Shown: positions 10,239 through 21,384, counted from the first letter of the stretch. The stretch: DNA of 64,000 nt from Archegozetes longisetosus (GCA_018873245.2 JAEMBT020000007.1:8873129-8937128); one strand, 5' to 3'. The notes: generated by a model from the sequence alone, not told the origin. Translations and numbers: made by a program.

Positions 10239-11994
10239 TTCATACGTAAAGAATATTTCATAATTAAAAAAAGAAATCTTAAGCAAAGACTGTACCTCAA
10301 AAAATTAGTTCTTTGTTGCATCTTTAAATTGATGTTTTTATTAGTTTTCTATTGCATGGTTCCAAATGATAATAAAATACGTTCATTTAACCATAAGTCA
10401 CATAATAGTGAGTTGTTTTTAGGAATTGATAATGAGGTTTATATATATTCTGCTTATTGTATTAATTCAAAAGTTATAATAATTGCAATTATTAAACATG
10501 GACTGAGACATGAGTATGAGTGTCGATTAATTGATGGAAATTCAGTTAATGCTTCTCTAATTGAACACCTTGAACATCACAATACGGTCTTTAGGTAAAA
10601 CTGCTTTTTCTTCATCGATCTTCTCAATCAACAACTTTATGAATACTATACAAAATTTGATGAACTTTAAATTCGTTTCATAGGTCTGCAAAAATCATTT
10701 GCGAATTCAATTGTGAACATAACGTCAAAATGAGTCATTTTAAACTAAAGTATAAATCTGTTAAACTTGTGAAACGTGGATCTGATTCAAAATCATTATC
10801 AATACATATTAACTACATGTAAGATATATAAGTAAATTACAACTTTAACATTAAAATTCATATTTAATATTAAATTGTTTTCTCAAAAAGTTATGCATTT
10901 TAGATAATTTAATTGTTTATTTTACTAAAGATCTGTTGAAAACTCAAGAAAACCACTCAAAGTATTATGTATTCGTCCGATGTTTGGTTCATATCCAACA
11001 ATCACATCATTAATTGAATTTCTGGCTTATTATCGCATTCATGGTTTCGATCGAATCGAGTTCTATGACTTCAATATATCGCAAAATTTGTTACCTCTAT
11101 TGAAGAATGAGTTCAGTGATTTTGTTACAATACATCAGTTCAAATATCCATTTGAAAGAAGCCTGATTGACGCCGTGGGACAGTTAGTGGCAATGCAAGA
11201 CTGTCTGTACAGATTTTATAATAGTCACATTTTATTTGTTGATGTGGACGAGTTTATAGTTCCTTATAAGTAAGTTTAAGATATATTTTAGGATTAGTAA
11301 TAATTAATATATTCAATCGATTATTTAGATATAATACTATTTCGGAATTAATAACGGACTACTATAATGAAAGAAAGAACTTAGGTTCACTCATAGTTTT
11401 AAGTGTTTACTTCTGCGATAAATATAATACTGACGTTGAATCAAATGAGACATTGAAAATTTTTCGCAACCATCGACGAGATTTTGTTCCATTCCCGTAT
11501 GGTGTCAGATCAAAATATATAATCTTGAGGCCTCAATTGATTGAGACTTTAGGCATTCACTTTGTTTGGAAATACAATAGCAATAGTTTACTGTCCATTA
11601 ATACGTTGAATATTTGGTAAGTAAAACGATTCTAAAAATTTCTTAGAGTTTTAGTTTAATATATAGGGTTTCATTGAGATTACTATCGAGAATCTAAATG
11701 TAGAGAAAAGAATAATTAATTAATAGTAATAATTTATACTTAGTCCAGGAATGGTTGGAGGCTTGAAAAAAATAGCTACGAAATTAAGGCCGAGAAAGGA
11801 AGAAAAACCTGAAAAAGTGATTGATAAAAGTGAAGCTCTTATTTATCATTACAAATCAGATTGTGATGAATCAAAAAAAGGATCTCTTTAATGATACAAC
11901 TATTTTGAAGTACAAAACAGCTTTATATAATTTTATTGATTACTATAATTTAAGTAAATATTTTCTAAACCACGAAAACAGTATAATTACATAA
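10209..11994 (+). CDS. GT92-like glycosyltransferase, copy 1 (frameshift in last exon)
   Basis: Five exons by GT/AG sites and phase: 10209-10594, 10684-10818, 10931-11269, 11329-11616, 11744-11994. Residues about 33-51 (KLVLCCIFKLMFLLVFYCMV) form one membrane segment near the N-terminus, typical of a type II Golgi enzyme. The GT92 (formerly DUF23) pattern follows: YIYSAYC, a conserved IRPMFGSYPT ... EFLAYYRIHGFDRIEFYD stretch and FVDVDEFIVPY, whose D278-V-D280 is the expected metal/sugar-nucleotide DxD. Family members add galactose or related sugars to glycans; the substrate here is unknown. In the final exon the A-run at 11873-11879 has seven A's where copy 2 has six, so this copy stops at 11889-11891 (about 431 residues instead of 465). 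The five-intron structure rules out retroposition. Confidence 0.78.
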
Positions 11995-12504
11995 CTTCTT
12001 AAACTTAAACTATTAAAATCTATTGAGTAAACCTTTTGAAAGTTCACTTATGCTCATCTAAGAAAATTCAAAAGCTTACGAAAAAAATTTTATAGAATTT
12101 AAATATTTTTCGACTTTGGTCTATCTCTTATTTCTCAACAATACGTTAGTTAAGTATGTAATTGTTTTTTTGAGCTGTGATTGACTTCAGATTTGACAAT
12201 TCATATCGCAGTCATGTGACCAATAAATTACTGAAAGGCCTAGATGTCTAATGAAAAGATTAATACCAAACTTCTTGACTGAAATATCGGGGTGCAAGAA
12301 ATGATTTCACTTTCTATGCTGATAAACCGGGATAGCAATGATACATAAGTGAACCAATAGACTATTGATCAAATACTTCATTAACAAACAATCATTGAGA
12401 AAGAAGACTAAAGTTTGAAGTCATTTAGAGATCATTAATGAGTATAAAAACAAAACTTTACTAAAATTGATTACTAAACCGCAAGACTTAAATAGATCAT
12501 GTAC

Positions 12505-13103
12505 ATCATTCTAAAAATACACCCTCCCCAATTCGATACATTGCTTACTTTGAGCCAATAAAATCCGGGTGCAGAAAATTATGTTACTTCTATGCTGTGC
12601 TTATTTAATTTTACCGATTAACGCATAAAAGGAAACTCAACCTAATTTTGGTTAAGAATTTTTTCATTCTTCATCTTTAGTTACGTATTTATGTTTAAAT
12701 CTCCTTTGATATATCAGTCTTATCCCTTTAATTAGGAAAGTATGTAACTTTGCCCCATTTGATTTGTGGCGGGTTATAATTTTTGCTCTACTCACCGAGT
12801 GCTATCTGTGTACCAAGTTTAGTGCTGATTAACCGCAGAGGCTATTTTAATGAATAACCCTACTCGTACTTTTGAAAGCTTGTAACTCCACTCCCTTTAA
12901 TTTGCAGCCGATATGTCAAATATATTTTTTGCTCTACTCGTCGAGTACTATCTGTATACCAAGTTTGATATTGATATACCGCATAAGGCTGCTCTAAGGA
13001 ATAACCCTATAGAGATTTAGTTGTACCAATAATTCATTAGTTTGCTGTAGTTGGCTCAAGGTAAGCAATGTACTGAATTGGGAGGGTATATTTTTAGAAT
13101 GAT
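12505..13103. mobile_element. 599-bp MITE-like element in the loop
   Basis: Left end ATCATTCTAAAAATACACCC and right end, inverted, ATCATTCTAAAAATATACCC; similarity continues through CCCAATTC and GCTTACYTTGAGCCA. The interior has two copies of a unit of about 130 bp (TTTGCTCTACTC ... GAGT-CTATCTGT ... CCAAGTTT ... GAATAACCCTA, near 12780-12860 and 12930-13010). No coding frame; the target duplication is not clear. Confidence 0.65.
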
Positions 13104-13120
13104 ATGCAGCAAGCTAGCAC

Positions 13121-13429
13121 GACATTACAGCGCACAAACTACAGCGTAAACGAACACCGCGCAAGCGACACTACCGCGCTAAACATGTGTGGATGATATT
13201 ATCGCGTATATTACAGTTAGGGTTCCCGGTTATCGGTTTTAACTTCGTTTATTTAGTAACAAGCGCTGAGTTTACCGATAATCGATTTTGTTAAAGTGGT
13301 CAAGTTAGGTTTTCAAAATGATTGAATAAATACCAAATTGAATTTATTTATAAACTTTTAGTGAGAAATAAGTTATTGCAAGAAACTTCAATGTCGCTTG
13401 CGCGGTAGTGTCGCTTGCGCGGTAATGTC
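13121..13429. mobile_element. Small MITE-like element with GC-rich ends
   Basis: Ends GACATTAC and GTAATGTC are inverted, and the motif GCGCAAGCGACACTACCGCG occurs near 13157 and, inverted, near 13397-13420. GC content at the ends contrasts sharply with the surrounding DNA. Confidence 0.6.
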
Positions 13430-13615
13430 ATGTAATCAAAAAACAATTACATACTTAGCTAACGTATTGTTGAGAAATAAGAGATATAGACCAAAGTCAA
13501 AAAATATTTAAATTCTATAAAATTTTTTTCGTAAGCTTTTGAATTTTCTTAGATGAGAATAAGTGAACTTTCAGAAGGTTTACTCAATAGATTTTAATAG
13601 TTTAAGTTTAAGAAG

Positions 13616-15420
13616 TTATGTAATTATACTGTTTTCGTGGTTTAGAAAACATTTACTTAAATTATAGTAATCAATAAAATTATATAAAGCTGTTTTGTAC
13701 TTCAAAATAGTTGTATCATTAAAGAGATCCTTTTTTGATTCATCACAATCTGATTTGTAATGATAAATAAGAGCTTCACTTTTATCAATCACTTTTTCAG
13801 GTTGTTCTTCCTTTCTCGGCCTTAATTTCGTAGCTATTTTTTTCAAGCCTCCAACCATTCCTGGACTAAGTATAAATTATTACTATTAATCAATTAGTAA
13901 AATCATTAGTTAATTAAGCTTTTCTCTACAGTTAGATTCTCGATAGAAGTCTCAATCAATAAAACCATATTTAAGTGAAACTCCAAGAAATTTTTAGAAT
14001 CGTTTTACTTACCAAATATTCAACGTATTAATGGACAGTAAACTATTGCTATTGTATTTCCAAACAAAGTGAATGCCTAAAGTCTCAATCAATTGAGGCC
14101 TCAAGATTATATATTTTGATCTGATACCATATGCAAATGGATCAAAATTTCGTCGATGATTGCGAAAAATTTTCAATGTCTCATTTGATTCAACGTCAGT
14201 ATTATATTTATCGCAGAAGTAAACACTTAAAACTATGAGTGAACCTAAGTTCTTTCTTTCATTATAGTAGTCCGTTATTAATTCCGAAATAGTATTATAT
14301 CTAAATAATCGATTGAATATATTAATTATTACTAATCCTAAAATATATCTTAAACTTACTTATAAGGAACTATAAACTCGTCCACATCAACAAATAAAAT
14401 GTGACTATTATAAAATCTGTACAGACAGTCTTGCATTGCCACTAACTGTCCCACGGCGTGAATCAGGCTTCTTTCAGATGGATATTTGAACTGATGTATT
14501 GTAACAAAATCACTGAACTCATTCTTCAATAGAGGTAACAAATTTTGCGATATATTGAAGTCATAGAATTCGATTCGATCGAAACCATGAATGCGATAAT
14601 AAGCCAGAAATTCAATTAATGATGTGATTGTTGGATATGAACCAAACATTGGACGAATACATAATACTTTGAGTGGTTTTCTTAAGTTTTCAACAGATCT
14701 TTAGTAAAATAAACAATTAAACAGTATAAAAATGCATAACTTTTGAGAAAACAATTTAATATTAAATATGAATTTTAATGTTAAAGTTGTAATTTACTTA
14801 TATATCTTACATGTAGTTAATATGTATTGATAATGATTTTGAATTAGATCCACGTTTCACAAGTTTAACAGATTTATACTTTAGTTTAAAATGACTCATT
14901 TTGACGTTATGTTCACAATTGAATTCGCAAATGATTTTTGCAGACCTATGAAACGAATTTAAAGTTCATCAAATTTTGTATAGTATTCATAAAGTTGTTG
15001 ATTGAGAAGATCGATGAAGAAAAAGCAGTTTTACCTAAAGACCGTATTGTGATGTTCAAGGTGTTCAATTAGAGAAGCATTAACTGAATTTCCATCAATT
15101 AATCGACACTCATACTCATGTCTCAGTCCATGTTTAATAATTGCAATTATTATAACTTTTGAATTAATACAATAAGCAGAATATATATAAACCTCATTAT
15201 CAATTCCTAAAAATAACTCACTATTATGTGACTTATAGTTAAATGAACGTATTTTATTATCATTTGGAACCATGCAATAAAAAACTAATAAAAACATCAA
15301 TTTAAAGATGCAACAAAGAACTAATTTTTTGAGGTACAGTCTTTGCTTAAGATTTCTTTTTTTAATTATGAAATATTCTTTACGTATGAACGGAGTCAGG
15401 TATACATCAGTTATAGCCAT
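13616..15420 (-). CDS. GT92-like glycosyltransferase, copy 2 (intact)
   Basis: Exons on the minus strand: 15420-15035, 14945-14811, 14698-14360, 14300-14013, 13865-13616, totalling 465 residues. Organisation matches copy 1 exactly: short cytoplasmic tail, one membrane segment at about residues 33-51, luminal GT92 domain with FVDVDEFIVPY, and a C-terminal exon MVGGLKKIATKL ... HYKSDCDESKK-DLFNDTTILKY that stays open to the stop. Differences from copy 1 include H/Y, F/S and D/H substitutions and a small cluster in exon 4 (near 14130-14160). Probably a Golgi enzyme; donor and acceptor cannot be predicted. The pair is convergent (3' ends facing) across the 1.27-kb loop. Confidence 0.82.
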
Positions 15421-16033
15421 AGCTGTTACTTAATATTTTAAAGTTCACACTTAAAACTAAGTGTGTAAAATGATACAATTATAAAACATTTGTTTTCAAC
15501 AGATGCTAAAAGAGCGAAAAACTATCCAAATTCACTATGAAACTACATAAATACATTTGTTAGTGCGAGACATTAAGTGAAATTTACAGTTAACAACACG
15601 AAGCGTGTTTTTAATAGATAGAAATCACTGATTTAGTATTTGGCTATTATTAACTTATTGCAACACAATATAAACTTTTTGCAAGTTTGAAGCATAGAAT
15701 GCATGTGTACTGCTCAATTAGTGTAGGCAACTTTCTTGATGAAAGTCGAGCAAACATCTAAAATTAATATCCAACTAATTTAATTTGTAAATTTTAGTTA
15801 AAGTCCTACTATTTTTAATGCACGTATGCGTTAAAGAAACAATTGAATAATCATTTTCGAAGCAACTCAAACTAATTTGATACGAAAATCATTATTCAGT
15901 AATTCAAATAAGTTACAGAAAATTTTCAGATTTTTCGTAAAGATGTCTATTCATTAAGAATCAATTGAGTTAGTTCAATTTATCTTAAATACTCATTTAA
16001 TCAATTATTCAGTATTAATTCATAAAAGTTTGC
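15386..16033 (-). repeat. Palindrome arm A'' (5' flank of GT92 copy 2)
   Basis: Inverted copy of 9593-10238, same direction as arm A at 8222-8868. Contains the presumed promoter of copy 2. Confidence 0.85.
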
Positions 16034-16271
16034 TTAATTCTAGAAAGATTTTCTTAATGTTCGTCTCATTATTAGTTATTCCAAGCTTTCTGATTAGCAG
16101 CTTTCCTTGAATTTAAAGTATAAGTTTTATAATGTGTAAGTAAAGCACACGATTTAAAAAACAGATGTGCATTAGTCAACATTACAATTATCACCTTAAA
16201 GTTTTCCATTTGAAAGATTTTAGAGAATTTTTTATATATACAATTTTATGAAAAAAGCTCTGTAGATTTAA

Positions 16272-16493
16272 GCAAACTTTTATGAATTAACACTGAATAG
16301 TTGATTAAATGAGTATTTAAGATAAATTGAACTAACTTAATTGATTCTTAATGAATGGATATCTTTACGAAGAATTCGAAAATTTTCTGTAACTTACTTG
16401 AATTACTAAATCATGATTTTCGTATCAAACTACTTTCTTGTTGTTTCAAAAATGATTTATTATTTAATTGTTTATTTAACGCATACATACAGT
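16272..16493 (+). repeat. Truncated palindrome arm A'''
   Basis: Matches the inner 222 bp of A' (from AAGCAAACTTTTATGAATT to TTAACGCATAC). The 238-bp loop before it (16034-16271) matches the first palindrome's loop without the MITE (about 235 bp). Confidence 0.8.
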
Positions 16494-16509
16494 CATTTGC
16501 AAAACTCCG

Positions 16510-17475
16510 GGAAGCAGTTTTTGAGCATTTTATAATCCTAAACGTTAGTTAATTTGGATGAAATTTTTTATGAATAAACTCTGGGTTGTCAAGAACATTT
16601 TCATAAAGCTGCTAATCAAAATTCCCAAAAGTACTTACCTAATTCATGTAAACGTGTACAGAATTAGCTGACGATTGAATTCGAGTTTTGACAATTGGAA
16701 TCAAAACTACTTTAAAAATAAGTGAATACATGTATTTTTGTTTGATCTAAAAACTCCTAAGTTAACAATTATAGCGATGTCAACTTAAAATTCCGATAAC
16801 TTTGTTAGAACGTAACTTTCGAACCAAGAGCTCGAATTGCTTGAAATTTATATCAAATTGAAAGTATACTAAAGCTTTATCAGGAAATTGGTTAATCTTT
16901 GAAATTTGATTTGCAAAATTGAAAATTTTATAAGCTAATTAGTTTTAGTACAAAATCCATTAAGCATTTATTAAAGATTATTAATACTTTATGAGTATAG
17001 TTACTGTATTTTCAACCAAAAACCATAAACAAAATCATAAAATCACATTATTTTGATTACGAATAGAAAATTTGTATATACAAGCAAATTTGCTAATTGT
17101 TCAAAAAAGAGCTTTAAAATACTTTCAATTTGATACCATTCTCAAGTAGCTCTGGCTCTTGGTTCAAAAGTTACGCTAAAATGATATTATCGGAATTTCA
17201 ACATAGACGCGCTGCAACTATTAAATAAGGAGTTTTTAGGTCAAACAAAAATGGATGTATTCACTTATTTTTAAAGTGGTTTCTATTTCAATTGTCAAAA
17301 CTCGAATTCAATGGTCAGTTAATTCTGTAAACGTTTACGTGAATTAGGTAGATACTTTTGGGAATTTTGATTAGCGGCTTTGTAAAACGTTCTTGACAAC
17401 CCAGAGTTTATTCATAAAAAATTCATCAAAATTGACTAACGTTTAGTGTTATAAAATTCTCAAAAACTGCTTCTT
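16510..17475. repeat. Long foldback element (about 970 bp)
   Basis: Arms of about 370-400 bp (16510-16900 and 17110-17475) are reverse complements: both contain GAAGCAGTTTTTGAG, AAACTCTGGGTTGTCAAGAAC, AATTCCCAAAAGTA, GAATTCGAGTTTTGACAATTG and GAACCAAGAGC in order. The centre (about 16900-17110) is AT-rich. No coding frame. It abuts the truncated arm A''' and may have caused that truncation. Confidence 0.8.
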
Positions 17476-17970
17476 TATGAAATCACGGCTCAACCAAGCG
17501 AACCCACTCGCGTCACTTGTTGCCGCCACTTTACTAAAGAAGATGAGATTTCCGCTATAGAACCCATTAGCACCAGTAGAAACCACATCTTCCCTAAGGA
17601 AGATGAAATGTAAATTGTAAAATATATATATCTTTATTCTTAATCACAAACTTTCATTCTGAGTGCAACGGGTTCATACAATTCTACACTTAGTCTGTAG
17701 CATATATTCAATGTGTTTTTCGAATAACAGTGCATTTGTCGAATAGCTCATTCGACGAAGAGTTCATTCGATGAAAGGGTCATTCGACAAAAAGGCCCAA
17801 GACCTTGAATGAGAATGTAGTTGAAAACATTGAAACAATTAGTAGGCTATTTAAAACTTATTTGAACTTTTTAAGGTTTATTTGAAGAAATAATTGAAAT
17901 TAAATAAAATCTTATATCAATAATCAAGTTTATTTGAAATTTTAGAGCCGAAAATAGAATAAAATAAGTA
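17476..17970. other. Non-coding stretch with short CATTCGA repeats
   Basis: At about 17725-17800 the words TTCGAATA, GTCGAATAG, CATTCGACGAA, CATTCGATGAA and CATTCGACAAA follow each other, a degenerate short tandem repeat. The rest is AT-rich without visible function. Confidence 0.45.
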
Positions 17971-18536
17971 AGGTCTTAGAATAATGGTAGCGTCTTTAAA
18001 ATACCTAAAATTGAGTATTTTGATAGATTTTTTGGGAATCTATACCAGGGCACGCTGAAAGTTTTTGTAATAGGCCAACCAGCTGCATGTATCTGAAAGT
18101 TTTCAATGTCCAAACATTTGCTTGCATTTCGTAGGATTATGCGCCGAATTTCATTTGGTTATCTCTAATCGTTTAGATTCTGTGATAGTTTTAAAATATC
18201 TAGTCATCAAATGTTTCTGATTCAAATCCATTATAATATCTAAAAAAGTTTGATGACTAGATATCTTTAAGTTATCACAGAATCTAAACGGCTAGAGATA
18301 ATCAAATGAAATTTGGTATCTAATCCTACGAAATGCAAACAAATGTTTGGATCTTGAGAACTTTCATATACATGCAGCAGGTTAGCCTATTACAAAAACT
18401 TTCAGCGTGCCCTAGTATAACTATTTCTATCATTTTATCAACTGCCAGTTCTTTTCGAAATAACAATAAGCCACGAGTGTAATAAATAAATCACTAAAAA
18501 TTTGGGAAATTTTATTACTACTATTATTCTAAAAGC
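17971..18536. mobile_element. Old MITE, interrupted by a nested element
   Basis: Outer parts 17971-18042 and 18418-18536 match, in order, the uninterrupted element at 19694-19887 (shared: TTAGAATAATGGTAGC, TATTTTGATRGA, GAATCTATA, AATAAATAAATCA). The ends are imperfect inverted repeats related to TTAGAATAATGGTAG. Confidence 0.72.
18043..18417. mobile_element. 375-bp foldback element flanked by TA (Tc1/mariner-type target)
   Basis: A near-complete palindrome. Ends are TACCAGGGCACGCTGAAAG and, inverted, TACTAGGGCACGCTGAAAG; the similarity runs through TTTTTGTAATAGGC, TCCAAACATTTG and GATTCTGTGATA. TA dinucleotides at 18041-18042 and 18418-18419 would be the target duplication. No coding capacity. 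Confidence 0.75.
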
Positions 18537-19693
18537 TTGCCTTTGATAGAAATGAAATGATAACTGAAAAATTATCAATATTTCGAGGCCTTGCTTCTCT
18601 TCTTCCCTATATCTTTGACATCTTGATTTTAGAAGATTAGTAAGAGTCCTGTCTTAGATATTGGAACACTTGGACTTGTTGAATGCATGACCTTAGTTTG
18701 TGCTCTACCTATAGGAATTGTAGCGTTAATGTACTTTACCCAAATTGCTTTTGAAATTGACTTATAAATTTCATGATGCTCTTTGTTCTCCATTTATTGG
18801 AAATTAGTTTTTTCAAGTGCATTTGAAGTGCATGGCTAAATTTTCATTACTCATAAATGAACGATCAAAAGCGTTGTGCTTGCTGTAAGTTGACAAAAAC
18901 CTCTCATGAGTTTTATAAAAGTAAATCAAGATAGAATAGTTTTCATTCCGAACGTAATTCGTGCAAATTTTACAGATACTTACAGTATAAATTTTTTCAA
19001 AAGTTGTTTGCGATGCATGTAGTATAGAAATTGCAAAACATTATTTTGGACATTTGAAAACTAAGAAACACCTAATACTTATAAATTGGCAAACTACTAC
19101 CTCATCATTGATCTCATACCTCACATCTCGTCCCTTTTTCATTGCAATCTTGTAAGATTTTGCGCTTAATTGAATTATATAGGTTTATAGTTATTTTATT
19201 GTGTTTTTGTCATTACTTAGGTCACACTTATCCACCCCTCAATGTACCCATATACTACTAAAACTAAACTGTTTAAGAACTTTCACAAAGGCCTCACGTC
19301 TCGATGCAGATTTCGATCCAGACCATCGTGCAATACATTCTCTAACAAACTCTGTCGTTTCAGTAACATTAACCCTTAAACAATAACATGTTTTAGATTA
19401 AAGATTTCAGTAATTTAGTGTCATTTTTGACTCATCTATTGATCACGAAAAGCATGCTAATATAAGAAATAGGTCTATAGCAGTTATTGTGTTTATTATG
19501 TTATTGGTATTGTCATCTTCGATGTCATTTGTTTAAAATGTTTAATGAAAACTTATTAAATATCTAACTTTAATACCTAAAGTCAGATATGATTAACTTT
19601 GAACATAATTATATCTAAATATGAATATTATAACTTATATTTTAATATGACCATTACATACTCATATGAAAGTACTATGAATATTATGAAGTT
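18537..19693. other. Non-coding AT-rich DNA
   Basis: No gene or repeat that I can support; a short open frame at 19201-19386 has no recognisable similarity. Confidence 0.4.
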
Positions 19694-19887
19694 AGGGTTT
19701 TAGAATAATGGTAGCAGTCTTTAAAATCCCTATAAATGAATATTTTGATGGACTTGAGAATCTATATAATTATTCTGGACATTCTATTAACGATAAATTC
19801 TTTCCAAAAACAATAATAGGTCACAAATGTATTAAATAAATCATTAAAAGTTTGAGCAGTTTTATTGCTACCAATATTCTTAAACCT
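19694..19887. mobile_element. 194-bp MITE, uninterrupted second copy
   Basis: Ends AGGGTTTTAGAATAATGGTAGC and (inverted) AGGTTTAAGAATATTGGTAGC. Same family as 17971-18536 and serves as its empty-site reference. Target duplication not resolved. Confidence 0.7.
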
Positions 19888-20134
19888 TATCTAAAGTAAT
19901 ATATGATATATTGAGTGATAGATGGCATCCGATGCATAATAACTTATTTGACAAACTTTTGACTGAAAGGAAAACAGTGGAGACAATTTTTAACTTGAAT
20001 CAAATTGTCTCATTTGTTTAGCTTAGGACACTGTATTTGTTTATCAATTTTCGAATCAATGCGAAAAAACACATAACTAAATGAATGAAATAATAATTAG
20101 AATAAATTGTGAATAAATATAGATTAAAATCAAA

Positions 20135-21337
20135 ATGAGTGTTAGTATAATAGGAGTGACAGCAATGGCAGGTTTGCCACTTTTTTCAAGACATCAAAGC
20201 ATTTCGCAATCAACTGAAGACTCGCGAACAGATGCCATCGACTCGGCTGATAATGAGATGTCGTTCTCAAGACTGGCTGCACTCAATGGCGTTAATCTGT
20301 TCTCACGCCTCAACGATTGCGATCTACTCTTCTGTTCCACCAAATCATCGCTCATTCGTTGGAATCTATTTAAAGGAAGTCTTGTTCTCATTGTTATTGT
20401 TGACAACATTCCAAACATTACTGAAAATCATTTAGAGATATTTCTAGAAATTATTTTCGACTCATTGGTCCTCAAGTGTGGACTCAATCAGATTATGAGT
20501 CAATCGATTGAAAGACTAAAACGATGTCTTCGAGTGTCATACCAATTGATTGACCACTTATTGAGTTGTTTAATATCCGACACTTTATTACGAATGCCTT
20601 TAATAACAAATACAATCGAGTATTCACTCAATGGTTATTCGGAGTTTATGACATCATTAGTGGAATCTGTGGCGCAATTGGCTTCGAGCTCGTTTTGTTC
20701 AATATTTATAAACAAAAGGCTAATGACTGCGAGTAAGTGCTGGTGGACTCGATTGAGCTCTTCTAAAGACGCCCTCCTTATCTCCAATTTAGTCAACTCG
20801 ATGACTGACACCGACTTATTGCAAACCATAGAAATACCGGTCTATTTACCCGATAACTGTCCGAATTCTCTGACCCGATTAGTTATATCTCAATTGAGTA
20901 AAGGAGTTGTTTTATGTCTGTTATGTGCCGAAGATCCCACTATTGATGTCATAGAAACTGAGATTATTGTTCCTTTAACTGACTCGAAGATTCATAACGA
21001 AAAGTTTGCAAAATATTTGCGAAACGAAATACAAATGCCTTTTCCTATCGATGAGAATATTATTGGTTTTATTGTTGTGCGAAAGGATCTGAAAATTTTT
21101 AGCACTTTTGGTCGATTGGACGATAAATTAAATTATTTGATGCAATTGATTGACACTCAAAATACTGAGAACTTTGAATCTTATTTCGTGAACGAGACCT
21201 CAAAGTGTTATCATATTTCTAATGAAAATTTTCAAATATATGTGTTGTTTCGGTTTAACATATCTTTAGCTGAAATGCGTTCGATCGCTAATAAAACTTT
21301 AAATTTACTTATGAAAGACAAACATATTTGGCCTTAA
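20135..21337 (+). CDS. fuz: Fuzzy planar cell polarity protein (CPLANE subunit)
   Basis: One uninterrupted 400-codon frame. The N-terminus VSIIGVTAMAGLPLFSR, then LAALNGVNLFSRL, WNLFKGSLVLIVIVD, SIERLKRCLRVSYQLIDHLL, KCWWTRLSS, IEIPVYLPDNCPNSLTRL and VLCLLCAEDP follow vertebrate FUZ along its whole length (human about 418 residues), so the start at 20135 and the length are well supported. Fuzzy is built of longin-like domains and, with Inturned and Fritz/WDPCP, forms the CPLANE complex acting at ciliary basal bodies and in planar polarity. The lack of any intron is notable, because the other genes here have them. Neighbours: a MITE 247 bp upstream; no gene for 12.8 kb downstream. AATAAA hexamers follow at 21379 and about 21464. 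Confidence 0.93.
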   Translation: MSVSIIGVTAMAGLPLFSRHQSISQSTEDSRTDAIDSADNEMSFSRLAALNGVNLFSRLNDCDLLFCSTKSSLIRWNLFKGSLVLIVIVDNIPNITENHLEIFLEIIFDSLVLKCGLNQIMSQSIERLKRCLRVSYQLIDHLLSCLISDTLLRMPLITNTIEYSLNGYSEFMTSLVESVAQLASSSFCSIFINKRLMTASKCWWTRLSSSKDALLISNLVNSMTDTDLLQTIEIPVYLPDNCPNSLTRLVISQLSKGVVLCLLCAEDPTIDVIETEIIVPLTDSKIHNEKFAKYLRNEIQMPFPIDENIIGFIVVRKDLKIFSTFGRLDDKLNYLMQLIDTQNTENFESYFVNETSKCYHISNENFQIYVLFRFNISLAEMRSIANKTLNLLMKDKHIWP

Positions 21338-21378
21338 CAGCAATCGAGTTATCATTTGATTGCATGAAATTCATTGCA

Positions 21379-21384
21379 AATAAA
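21379..21384 (+). terminator. Candidate poly(A) signal of fuzzy
   Basis: AATAAA 42 bp past the stop codon; a second, AAAATAAAG, lies near 21463. Confidence 0.5.

Larger units (their letters stand above)
8645..12170 (+). repeat. Left arm of the large inverted duplication
   Basis: Mirrors 13437-16493: 5' palindrome, complete five-exon gene, and about 175 bp of 3' flank. Without the 480-bp MITE and its extra target copy, the two arms are almost equal in length (about 3.04 and 3.06 kb). The proteins encoded differ at few positions, so the duplication is recent. Confidence 0.88.
12170..13436. other. Loop of the large inverted duplication
   Basis: About 1.27 kb separates the 3' ends of the two convergent glycosyltransferase genes. 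It holds two MITE-like units (12505-13103, 13121-13429) and about 330 bp of AT-rich sequence (12170-12504) where I see nothing else. Confidence 0.6.
13437..16493 (-). repeat. Right arm of the large inverted duplication
   Basis: Mirror of 8645-12170, containing the second glycosyltransferase gene and its 5' palindrome. The outer end is cut short at about 16493, where similarity stops abruptly just before another foldback sequence. Confidence 0.88.

Noticed and set aside
10209..11994. GT92-like gene as a cargo gene of a transposon
   Set aside because: The inverted arms include the whole gene with introns but show no transposase, no terminal motif and no target duplication at the outer ends; segmental inverted duplication explains it better.
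16355..16552. 65-codon open frame
   Set aside because: Runs from the truncated palindrome arm into the next foldback; both are non-coding repeats.
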